This document shows positions 36,271 through 44,359 of a DNA stretch of 64,000 bases, one piece after another. The translations under genes were made by a program, and so were the position numbers. Below the pieces are notes generated by a model. The model worked only from the letters and a program-made list of their open reading frames with translations. It ran no database searches and was not told the DNA's origin. Each line of letters starts with the position of its first letter. Positions within the stretch are counted from its first letter, which is position 1. This DNA is from JANJUO01 sp942492935 (GTDB taxonomy: Bacteria > Bacteroidota > Ignavibacteria > Kapaibacteriales > UBA2268): positions 1,798,001-1,862,000 of the forward strand of contig OW818654.1 in assembly GCA_942492935.1 (NCBI GenBank), given 5' to 3'.

Positions 36271-37051
36271 TGCAGATATTAGCTGGCTAGGACTTATACT
36301 TGGTTTATCAACTCTGATTTTACCAATTATAATTCTTTATAAATTCAAAACTGGTTTATCAAAAGATACAATAATTAGCTTTGGAAGAATGGCTCTACAA
36401 TTGATATTTGTAGGCGTGTATTTGAAATATATTTTTGAATATGATTCTGTAATTATCAATCTGTTGTGGGTTGTAATTATGATAGTTGTTGCTTCAATTT
36501 CAATCACAAGACGAAGTAATCTGAAAATAAAGTACCTGATTTTGCCAATAATTATTGCAATTTCTTCAAATGTAATTTTTAACGGAGTAGTTTTTGGATT
36601 GATGCTTGAAGGAATGGATAACTTATTTAATGCCAGATACTTAATTCCAATCATGGGTATGGTGATTGGAAATACTTTAAGTAGTTCAATCATCGGAATA
36701 AGTTCATTTTTTGAAAATTTAAAAGTAAAAGAAAATAGTTATTTATATATGCTTGCATGTGGTGCAACAAAATATGAAGCAATATTTGATTTCAAAAGAA
36801 ATGCTTTTCGTGAGGCATTCAATCCAGTTATTGCATCAACTGCAGCTATTGGTTTGATATGGTTACCTGGTATGATGACAGGACAAATACTTGGAGGTAG
36901 CGACCCATTCATTGCTATAAAATATCAGATTGTTATTGTATCAGCAATTTTTGCTGGTAGTGTACTAACAGTATTTGTAACAATCTTTCTATCTCAAAAA
37001 ATTGCATTCAACAAATGGGATATTTTAAAGAAAGAAATCTATTTGAAATGA
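36263..37051 (+). CDS. fetB: FetB-like permease (UPF0014), iron export
   Basis: 262 residues starting with TTG at 36263. The next in-frame Met is at residue 43, beyond the first membrane helix, so TTG is needed to reach the family's usual length (about 260). About seven membrane segments are seen. Conserved stretches are GRMALQLIFVGVYLKYIF, IPIMGMVIGNTLSSSIIGIS, CGATKYEA and WLPGMMTGQILGGSDP, typical of the UPF0014 permeases. It works with FetA. Its 3' end overlaps the convergent aminotransferase gene by 13 bases. Confidence 0.9.
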   Translation: MHSADISWLGLILGLSTLILPIIILYKFKTGLSKDTIISFGRMALQLIFVGVYLKYIFEYDSVIINLLWVVIMIVVASISITRRSNLKIKYLILPIIIAISSNVIFNGVVFGLMLEGMDNLFNARYLIPIMGMVIGNTLSSSIIGISSFFENLKVKENSYLYMLACGATKYEAIFDFKRNAFREAFNPVIASTAAIGLIWLPGMMTGQILGGSDPFIAIKYQIVIVSAIFAGSVLTVFVTIFLSQKIAFNKWDILKKEIYLK

Positions 37052-38139
37052 TAATATTCCGAAATTGCAGAAGCAACAATATTTACCATTTCAGGAGTGA
37101 TGTGGTCGCCCATAGGCAAACTCAATAATTCTCCTTCTTGATGAACAGCATTAAAATTTGATGTATCTTGTTTGATATAAATATATGCTTCAAGATTTGG
37201 CAAAGAAATAGGATAATGAATCCCTGTTTGAATATTTTTTGAATTTAAAAAATTAATCAAATTTTGCCTGTTTTTGGTTCTAATAACATATAAATGAAAT
37301 ACACTTTTTGCATAGTTTTCAACTTTTGGCAAAATTAAATCGAAATCATTTAATAATTCAGAGTACAAATTTGCAGAATTAATTCTAATTTCATTCCATA
37401 CATCTAAATAATTCAATTTAACACTTAGAATTGCCGCTTGAAGTCCGTCTAATCGAGAGTTTCTTCCTTCTTGCTTATGTAAATATTTTTCTTTACTTCC
37501 ATGATTTGCAATCAACCTACTATTTTCTGCAAATTCATCTGAATTTGTAACAATACAACCACCATCTCCATAAGCTCCAAGATTTTTTCCAGGGTAAAAG
37601 CTAAATGTAGCTACATCTCCAAATGTGCCTACTTTTTTACCATAATATTCAGCACCATGAGCTTGTGCAGTATCTTCGATAACTTTAAGATTGTAACTCT
37701 TTGCAATATTATTAACTTCATTCATATCGCAAGGATGCCCATAGAGATGAACTGCAATTATAGCTGAAGTATTTTCATTAATTTGCTTTTTTAAATCTTC
37801 AGTACAAATAGTATAATTATCAGGATTATTATCGCAAAATTTGATTTTATAACCAGAATTTGTTACTGCTTCTGATGATGCAATGAAGGAATTTGCTGGT
37901 ACTATAATTTCACTACCTTCAGGTAAATTCAAAGATTTGATTGCAATTTCAAGTGCATCAGTACCATTTGCAACTCCAATACAATGCTTTGCACCAATAT
38001 AGTTAGCAAACTGCTCTTCAAATTGCTTAACATACTTGCCACCTACAAATGCTGTATCATTTATTACAGAGTAAATTGCATTGTCAATTTCTTCTTTTAT
38101 TGAATCGTACTGCCCTTTTAAATCTAAGAATTTTACCAT
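37039..38139 (-). CDS. DegT/DnrJ/EryC1/StrS-family sugar aminotransferase
   Basis: 366 residues with the fold type I PLP aminotransferase pattern: GVANGTDALEIAIKSL, VIEDTAQAHGAEY and FSFYPGKNLGAYGDGG, with the PLP-binding Lys in the last. TGIHYPISLP near the C-terminus is also typical. The family transaminates keto-sugars on nucleotide carriers (for example dTDP-3-oxo-6-deoxyhexoses) for surface polysaccharides. The N-terminal MVKFLDLKGQY fits the start. No other sugar-nucleotide genes are adjacent; the substrate is open. Confidence 0.92.
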   Translation of the reverse strand: MVKFLDLKGQYDSIKEEIDNAIYSVINDTAFVGGKYVKQFEEQFANYIGAKHCIGVANGTDALEIAIKSLNLPEGSEIIVPANSFIASSEAVTNSGYKIKFCDNNPDNYTICTEDLKKQINENTSAIIAVHLYGHPCDMNEVNNIAKSYNLKVIEDTAQAHGAEYYGKKVGTFGDVATFSFYPGKNLGAYGDGGCIVTNSDEFAENSRLIANHGSKEKYLHKQEGRNSRLDGLQAAILSVKLNYLDVWNEIRINSANLYSELLNDFDLILPKVENYAKSVFHLYVIRTKNRQNLINFLNSKNIQTGIHYPISLPNLEAYIYIKQDTSNFNAVHQEGELLSLPMGDHITPEMVNIVASAISEYYHFK

Positions 38140-38556
38140 ATTTACATTCTGACTATAATTATTAAAATCAATTCAATTATGCTATCATTTCCATTCTTTA
38201 AATCACAATTGTAACTTAATTTAAGAATTCATAGAAAGCAAAATTACCAAAAAAATTTCAATTTTCAAAGTATTATGATTTATTGTAAGTACTCAACATA
38301 GATAAAAGAGATGGATTCTGAAACAAGTTCAGACTGACTTTTTTTGTGTGTCATTCCGCACTTGATGCGGAATCTAATATTTGCAGCTGTCCAACACTTC
38401 AAAAGTGTTGGACAGCTTGTTACGAAAATGAAATGAATCTTGGATTGTTCCTAAAACAAGTTACCAACGACATAATTTTTATCAAATTTTTCAAAGATAG
38501 TTATATTTTTTACCAAAATATTTTTTTTTATAATTTAAATTTCATTAACAAAATTA
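38140..38556. other. Repeat-bearing intergenic region
   Basis: About 420 bases without a credible gene. It holds GATTCTGAAACAAGTTCAG (38314 on), a small palindrome ATTCCGCA / TGCGGAAT (38353-38373), a long perfect hairpin (38385-38417) and a further repeat copy TTCCTAAAACAAGTTACCAA (38448 on). An open frame on the plus strand at 38346-38567 is formed by this repeat DNA. Confidence 0.6.
38385..38417. repeat. Perfect 15-bp hairpin in intergenic repeat cluster
   Basis: AGCTGTCCAACACTT (38385-38399) and AAGTGTTGGACAGCT (38403-38417) are exact reverse complements with a 3-base loop. No T-run follows on either strand and the neighbouring genes end or start more than 130 bases away, so it is better read as a repeat element than as a terminator. 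Confidence 0.75.
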
Positions 38557-40875
38557 TTAAATTGTGAATGAATTAGTTGAACCTAAATTATTAATATTTT
38601 CTTTAATAAAATTCAGACATTGTTTAGATACTTTTTGCTTTGCCTGTTTCTTTGTATTAGCGAAATCATTGAAATCTTGCCATTCATTATCATAAAACAA
38701 TCTTAGTCCACATCTAAATTGTTGTTGTGTTTTACTGCTCACATCATGAAAATAATAATTTGAAATTGAAAATTTTCCTTTTAAACATATTTCTGCTAAT
38801 CTACCTACATAATTAAAATTATCATCAATTTTATCAGGCAATATCTCGATTTCCTTTTTCTTGCTCGCTGGTAACAATTCACGAATTTCTTTGATTAATT
38901 TGTAAGAGGCAATTTGTTTAGCAGACTTCTTATTTGTAGAACTTCCAGAAACAAAGAAATTATTGTTTTCATAATTATAGGTACAATCACAAGTAATCAT
39001 TACTTGGTGATGGGGACCTGACGTAGTGAATGTAAATTCTGGTTGCTTAGCTATTCCGTTTTTAGAAAGTAATTCTAATAATTCACCGATATAATTAAAA
39101 TTTGGGTCATAGTCAGTTGAATCATTATCATTTTTTGTTTCTGGTGGATAATCTTGAATTGGAGTTGTTTTTTCTGAGCGAACCTGAAATTCACTTTTAT
39201 ATTGATTTTCGTTGAATGAAGTTTCAATTTTTTCAATTTCAGAATTATCAGTACTATCCATGAATATTTGTGAATCATTATTTGTAAGTTCATCGAATTT
39301 ATCTTTTGGAATTTTGAAAATTTCAGCAATTAATTTTGCAGACGCAAAATGAAGAGCATCTTTCTTTTTAGTAGATACAGCTTTAGTTCCAATAATTTCT
39401 AAATCCTCGTAATTTGCTCGCAAATTCGCAGAAAAATTTATACCATCGGTAGATTCTTCAACAATAACACTTGATAAAAATTGCTTTTGTTTCATAATAT
39501 TTAATATTTGGAAAGGAAAACCTTTATTAAAATAGATGAATTTAAAGGTTTCGTAGAATAATTCTTTCCAAGAATCATTTTCGATTTTAGATTTTGTAAG
39601 TACTAAATAAACCAAATAAATATCAAATTTATATTCTTTAATTCTATTCAAAACAGCCACTTTTACATTTTCATCACATTCTTCAAAACTTAATGCGGTA
39701 CGAAGTAGTTGAATAAAATCTGAATCATTAAGATTTTCAATTTCATAAGAATTTAACTCACTAATCTTTTGTGTGTTTGATATCAAACTTCTTTCTTTGA
39801 AATAGTTGCTATCCTCTTCTTTATGTTGAGCAATAATTTCATTGATGTGGTTTGAAATTGTAATAAGTTGATTAAAATCGAATTCGAAATTAGTCTTATT
39901 TATATAAGCTTTTATTGAATAATGGTTTATAACATCTGCAAATCGCCTAATTGGTGATGTAACATGACAATATGCTGGCTCATTTAACCCAAAATGCCCT
40001 TTAAGATATGGACTATAAACCGCCTTTTCAAACCATAAATACATTTTTGACGAAACAGCATTGAAAATTTGCGGATTATCAATTGCCATATTCATCTGGG
40101 ACATTATCTCTTGCCTACCCGGAGCTATTTGCCTTACAGAATGGTTTCTAAATAGTAAAGGAATATTGTTAAGAGCGCAAAAACTCGCTACTGCTTTATT
40201 CGTAAGAATCATAAATTCTTGAATCACAATGTAACTGATGCAAGAATGTTCCTTAATTAATTTAACAACTTGACCTTCTTCATTAGTATAGTACCCTTTT
40301 GTTAAATCATAGATTGCTAACGCACCTTTGGAACGTCTTTTTTGAAGAAGATTTATTGCTAATTCAGCCATTTCACCAAATAATTTGGCATCGAAAGAAT
40401 TCTCCTCCTTCATAACTGTATCAAAAGTAAAATAATTCAATCTTCTTATACTTTTAAAAGCAGTTTCAGTTATTTTCAAATTGATAACTTCTAAATCGGC
40501 TCCTATTTCTATTTCAAAAGTAATTGTAGGTTTAACTTTTTCTGGAGTAAGACTCAATTTTCTTTCAGAAAGGATGCGTGGAAGCATAGGAAGATTGAAA
40601 TCCCTTCGATAAAGTGTTTCAACTTTTTCATAAGCACACTTATAAAGTTCAGAATTGATTTCAATTGCAGAACTAACATCTGCAATTGAAACTTGCAGGG
40701 TATAAGAATCATCATTTTTGATAAGCATGATAGCGTCATCAAGGTCTTTTGAAGTAGGTCCATCAATGGTATAACCATATACTAATGGTCTTTTTAATAA
40801 TTTTTCATCATATTTAAAGTTTTTTGCTTCATCAAAAGCCAATTTTGTAAAAGTGTCTGGTTTCATTTTTGTCAT
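38557..40875 (-). CDS. RNB-family exoribonuclease fused to three dsRNA-binding domains
   Basis: 772 residues. The N-terminal half (about 27-330) is an RNase II/R catalytic domain. It has the metal-binding aspartates Asp38, Asp44, Asp46 and Asp47 in TIDGPTSKDLDDAI, then SIADVSSAIEI, and HVTSPIRRFADVINHY (303-318). The RNase II/R cold-shock domains in front and the S1 domain behind are both missing. Instead three dsRBD-like modules follow at about 450-520 (STKKKDALHFASAKLIAEI), 590-668 (TFTTSGPHHQVMITC and TNKKSAKQIASYKLIKEI) and 685-758 (NTKKQAKQKVSKQCLNFI). The middle one carries the full dsRBD signature, including GPHH and the KKxAK helix. It is expected to degrade RNA 3' to 5', perhaps recruited to structured RNA. 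Two in-frame ATGs lie at 40875 and 40866; the first was used. Confidence 0.88.
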   Translation of the reverse strand: MTKMKPDTFTKLAFDEAKNFKYDEKLLKRPLVYGYTIDGPTSKDLDDAIMLIKNDDSYTLQVSIADVSSAIEINSELYKCAYEKVETLYRRDFNLPMLPRILSERKLSLTPEKVKPTITFEIEIGADLEVINLKITETAFKSIRRLNYFTFDTVMKEENSFDAKLFGEMAELAINLLQKRRSKGALAIYDLTKGYYTNEEGQVVKLIKEHSCISYIVIQEFMILTNKAVASFCALNNIPLLFRNHSVRQIAPGRQEIMSQMNMAIDNPQIFNAVSSKMYLWFEKAVYSPYLKGHFGLNEPAYCHVTSPIRRFADVINHYSIKAYINKTNFEFDFNQLITISNHINEIIAQHKEEDSNYFKERSLISNTQKISELNSYEIENLNDSDFIQLLRTALSFEECDENVKVAVLNRIKEYKFDIYLVYLVLTKSKIENDSWKELFYETFKFIYFNKGFPFQILNIMKQKQFLSSVIVEESTDGINFSANLRANYEDLEIIGTKAVSTKKKDALHFASAKLIAEIFKIPKDKFDELTNNDSQIFMDSTDNSEIEKIETSFNENQYKSEFQVRSEKTTPIQDYPPETKNDNDSTDYDPNFNYIGELLELLSKNGIAKQPEFTFTTSGPHHQVMITCDCTYNYENNNFFVSGSSTNKKSAKQIASYKLIKEIRELLPASKKKEIEILPDKIDDNFNYVGRLAEICLKGKFSISNYYFHDVSSKTQQQFRCGLRLFYDNEWQDFNDFANTKKQAKQKVSKQCLNFIKENINNLGSTNSFTI

Positions 40876-41034
40876 TATATTTTAATTCAATTTAAGTTAA
40901 TTCTTTTTTAAAAGTATAATCAATTCAATATCGCTCAATTCTTATAAAAATTTCTAAAATTACTCTATTATAATCCAGCTAAGATTGAAACTTTACCTTA
41001 AATCTATTCTTTATGTATTTGATTTCATATTGTT

Positions 41035-41916
41035 TCAAAATATTTTTCTTTTTTTGAACCAAATTAAGATTATTAAACTTATAGTAATCATCACTATCCA
41101 CACATATAAATAACCATATTTCCAATGCAGTTCTGGCATAAATTCAAAATTCATACCATAAACTCCAACACTAAATGTTAAGGGTAAGAAAAATACAGAA
41201 AATATAGTTAGTAATTTTATAACATCATTACTTTTTTTTGCAGTTATTGATAAATATGTATTCAACAAATTATGCGCATCTTCAGCAACTTCATCATTAA
41301 TTAGTATTAGACTAAATATTTTATCTTTTACATCCTGCATAGCCGTTTTGGACTCTTCATCAACAATTATTTTATTTACAACATCTTGTGAAATCATTAA
41401 TAATTTTTTACTGATGCGTGTTTGTGATTTTTGAAAATATAAATCCTCTAAAGAAATCTTGGTATAATCCTTTAAAAACAAAGATTTCTCAACCTCATCA
41501 ATTTTATTGCTATGCCATTCTGATGGATGTAAGAATGTTTGTACCATGTTATTTATAATGAATATTAGTAATTGATTTGTATTTGTAAAATTTTGATTTA
41601 TGTTTTCAAGAAAATCAAAATTTGACCTATGTATTGTAATTAATTTTTTGTCGTTATAAAAAAAAGCAATTTTATTAGATAGTTCTTTTACTGTTGAAAA
41701 TTTATTATTGGTGCCACCAACATAAGCCCTTAATATTACAAAATTATAATCTGGCAATTTTTCAAACTTTGGCAAATGACCATGCTCTAAACTGTCTATT
41801 ACTTGAAAGTAATCTAACTTATACTCTTCTGCAATTTGCTCAAGTTGATTCTTATGAGGTTTAACAATGTCTATCCATGTAAAATTATCATATATAGTTT
41901 CTTTAATATTATTCAT
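41035..41916 (-). CDS. corA: CorA-family magnesium/divalent cation transporter
   Basis: 293 residues. A soluble N-terminal domain with a long stalk helix leads to two C-terminal membrane helices, the first ending in the family's pore signature YGMN (FSVGVYGMNFEFMPELHWKYG). The C-terminus is basic (WFKKRKIF), as usual. Family function: pentameric Mg2+ (or Co2+/Ni2+) channel in the inner membrane. The length is slightly shorter than E. coli CorA (316). It is a single gene. Confidence 0.93.
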   Translation of the reverse strand: MNNIKETIYDNFTWIDIVKPHKNQLEQIAEEYKLDYFQVIDSLEHGHLPKFEKLPDYNFVILRAYVGGTNNKFSTVKELSNKIAFFYNDKKLITIHRSNFDFLENINQNFTNTNQLLIFIINNMVQTFLHPSEWHSNKIDEVEKSLFLKDYTKISLEDLYFQKSQTRISKKLLMISQDVVNKIIVDEESKTAMQDVKDKIFSLILINDEVAEDAHNLLNTYLSITAKKSNDVIKLLTIFSVFFLPLTFSVGVYGMNFEFMPELHWKYGYLYVWIVMITISLIILIWFKKRKIF

Positions 41917-42238
41917 ATAAATTTAAACTCACAGTAAAATTCAAAATTCTGTTTCTTCATTAATCACGTAATTTAGAATAATTTATCAATATCATTCATA
42001 ATTTTTTTAATTAATAACAAGTATCTACATATAGAATTACAAAAATAGCAAATAAATATTTCTGATACTAAAATAAAAAAATGCGATTCAAAGATTCTCT
42101 AACAGACTGTTGAAATTTACTGATTTGAAAATAGTTGAGTTGTAAAAAATATAAATATTAGAAATATACTTGCAGAAATTTTAAATTTCGTTATTTTTGT
42201 TATTTGAATTTATACATTTGAAAATATGTGGTATTTTT
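41917..42238. other. Intergenic region with the promoter of the YadA-head gene
   Basis: About 320 bases between divergent genes, AT-rich, with no open frame of note. The only clear element is the promoter at 42170-42199. No terminator or repeat was seen. Confidence 0.4.
42170..42199 (+). promoter_or_regulatory. Candidate promoter, TTG-N19-TATTTTTG
   Basis: TTG at 42170-42172, a 19-base spacer, and TATTTTTG at 42192-42199, fitting the Bacteroidota -33/-7 consensus. The predicted start near 42206 gives a leader of about 33 bases before the ATG at 42239. Confidence 0.5.
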
Positions 42239-43759
42239 ATGAAAAACATTCTTATATTAACTTTTATAATACTGTTAGCAATTAATACTTACTCTCAACC
42301 TAATAAAATATCTTATCAAGGAGTATTGACAGATAACTCAGGAGATTTAATTAATGGGAATAGAGATTTGATTTTCAGAGTTTATAATGCATTAACTAAT
42401 GGTACTTTACTTGCTACTGACACACATAGTGGAGTATCTATAGAAAATGGTTTATTTAGTGTAGAGTTAAATATTGGTTCGGTCAATTTTGCTGAAAATC
42501 TATGGTTAGAAATTCAAGTAGAAGCAACAACTCTTAGCCCGAGAATTGCTTTTAATGCAACGGGTTATGCTATTAAATCAAGTACATTTAATTATTTTGA
42601 TGTTAATCGTAGTACATCTGAACCTAATACGTCAATACCAGCTCATCAAATAATTGCTTTTGGAAATGAAACAGATATTGATATTGCAATTAATCCAAAA
42701 GGAAACGGTGCGATTCTTGCCGATATTCCAGATGGATTGTCTTCTGGTGGAAATAAAAGAGGGACTTATGCAGTAGATTTACAGTCGGTTAGAACCAACG
42801 CTAATCAGGTAGCAAGCGGAATTAATTCAGTTATTGCTGGTGGTCTAAGCAATTTAGCAAGTAACGGATGGTCAACTGTTAGTGGCGGCAATACTAATAC
42901 AGCAAGTGGACAATATTCAAATATTGGAGGTGGTTTAACCAATACTGCGAGTGGAGAAAATTCAACTATTGGAGGTGGAATTGCAAATACATCAAGTATG
43001 TATGGTTCCACAGTTGGAGGAGGTGTAAATAATTCAGCAACCAATTATGGTTCTACAATAAGTGGTGGCTCCAGCAATATAGCAAGTGGAAATTATTCAA
43101 CAGTTGTAGGTGGTCGTGGAAATACTGCTCAATCTTATTGTGAAACTGTTTTAGGATTATTTGCAACGGTTGGGGCTGGTGATATTGATAGTTATGTAGC
43201 CACAGACAGGTTATTGGTTGTTGGTAATGGAACTGCAGATGGTTCAAGGAGCAATGCAATGACTGTTCTAAAAAATGGGAATTCTATGATTGGTGGTTCA
43301 TTAACAATAAATGAAAATGGAATTAACTCAAGTTATTCATTCCCAACAACAAGAGGTTCAAGCGGACAAGTACTTCAAACTGATGGTATTGGAAATACAA
43401 GTTGGCAAGTTCCAAATCTTATAGTTAAATTTAATGATTCATTTTCAGTAAGTGTTGTAGAAAGTGAATATACAACATTAGAAACAGTACCAATAGAATC
43501 AACTGGGAAGTATTTGATAACTGTATTCTGTAATTACGCAACAAATTTAAATACAGTTTTAACAAGAGTACGTCAAGGTGCTACTATTTTAGCTGGAAGT
43601 ACTTCAACTACACAAAATAATGGACCTATTTATGTGTCAATATGTCAGGTCATTGTGTTGACAAGTACTGCGGATATTATTGTTGATGGAATACATTCTA
43701 CTTATGATGAATCATACTTATGTACTGGAAACGTTGTATTAACAAGAATCTCTGATTAA
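42239..43759 (+). CDS. Secreted protein with YadA-type (Hep/Hag) head repeats and C-terminal knob
   Basis: 506 residues from the ATG at 42239 (the TTG at 42197 gives a needless extension). A signal peptide (ending NTYSQ) is followed by a domain beginning KISYQGVLTDNSGDLI, common in Bacteroidota surface proteins. Next come eight or so 15-residue repeats of the form NTASGxYSxIGGG (about 190-300), which build the left-handed roll of trimeric autotransporter heads. The final 110 residues (from FSVSVVESEYTT) look like a C1q/TNF-type jelly-roll knob. There is no membrane anchor and no T9SS domain. Likely a trimeric surface fibre or adhesin. The IPTL-CTERM gene starts 15 bases downstream. Confidence 0.75.
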   Translation: MKNILILTFIILLAINTYSQPNKISYQGVLTDNSGDLINGNRDLIFRVYNALTNGTLLATDTHSGVSIENGLFSVELNIGSVNFAENLWLEIQVEATTLSPRIAFNATGYAIKSSTFNYFDVNRSTSEPNTSIPAHQIIAFGNETDIDIAINPKGNGAILADIPDGLSSGGNKRGTYAVDLQSVRTNANQVASGINSVIAGGLSNLASNGWSTVSGGNTNTASGQYSNIGGGLTNTASGENSTIGGGIANTSSMYGSTVGGGVNNSATNYGSTISGGSSNIASGNYSTVVGGRGNTAQSYCETVLGLFATVGAGDIDSYVATDRLLVVGNGTADGSRSNAMTVLKNGNSMIGGSLTINENGINSSYSFPTTRGSSGQVLQTDGIGNTSWQVPNLIVKFNDSFSVSVVESEYTTLETVPIESTGKYLITVFCNYATNLNTVLTRVRQGATILAGSTSTTQNNGPIYVSICQVIVLTSTADIIVDGIHSTYDESYLCTGNVVLTRISD

Positions 43760-43774
43760 TTTAAATGATTTAAC

Positions 43775-44359
43775 ATGAAAAAAATAGTTATTATTATATT
43801 AATTTGTGCCACTCCGATATTAGCTCAATATCAATTAAAGCATAGTGTTTTTGGTGGTGGTGGCACTTCAACAGGTTCTGGATATAAGTTGAGTGGCTCG
43901 GCATACCAACCCAATGTTGGTACTTCTTCAGCTGTAGCAAGCAATACTATGAATGTTGGCTTTTGGTTTATGTACAAAACTACAAGTATTCCAGTTTTGA
44001 CAACAGATGCTATTACTTCAATTACATTAAACAGTGCTGTTTCAGGTGGAGTAGTAACAAGTGCGGGGTGGCTTCCTGTAACTGAAAAAGGAGTTTGCTG
44101 GAATAGTTCACCTAATCCAACTATAGCCAACAACAAAACTACCAATGGAGCTGGAACAGGGACTTTTACTTCAAATATATCAGGTTTAACTCAAAGTACT
44201 TTGTATTATGTTCGTGCTTATGCAACAAATGGAACAGGTACCGCTTATGGAAATGAACAAATGTTCACTACTATACCAACTTTACCAGAATGGGGCTTGA
44301 TAGTTTTAGGTGTTTTAATAATATTTTTTGCTGTAAGAAAAATAATTAATGTAACATAA
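43775..44359 (+). CDS. IPTL-CTERM surface protein with FN3-like domain
   Basis: 194 residues. A signal peptide (MKKIVIIILICATPILAQ) is followed by SVFGGGGTSTGSGYKLSG, a motif common in bacterial IPTL-CTERM proteins, and a fibronectin-like domain (SGGVVTSAGWLPVTEKGVCW to YYVRAYATNGTGTAYG). The C-terminus is IPTLPEWGLIVLGVLIIFF followed by AVRKI: the IPTL-CTERM tripartite tail of signature, membrane helix and basic end. These tails are thought to be cut and sorted by exosortase XrtH. It is co-transcribed with the YadA-head gene. No exosortase gene lies in the window. Confidence 0.85.
   Translation: MKKIVIIILICATPILAQYQLKHSVFGGGGTSTGSGYKLSGSAYQPNVGTSSAVASNTMNVGFWFMYKTTSIPVLTTDAITSITLNSAVSGGVVTSAGWLPVTEKGVCWNSSPNPTIANNKTTNGAGTGTFTSNISGLTQSTLYYVRAYATNGTGTAYGNEQMFTTIPTLPEWGLIVLGVLIIFFAVRKIINVT

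Noticed and set aside
33263..38556. Insertion sequence or genomic island suggested by repeats
   Set aside because: No transposase, integrase, tRNA-borne att site or target duplications were found; only short palindromes.
38346..38567. Open frame of 73 codons on the plus strand
   Set aside because: It runs through two hairpins and a dispersed repeat copy and overlaps the end of the RNB gene.
42811..43130. Regular repeats of about 45 bases, at first sight CRISPR-like
   Set aside because: They are in frame in a long gene and encode the 15-residue YadA-head motif; units are diverged and there are no spacers.
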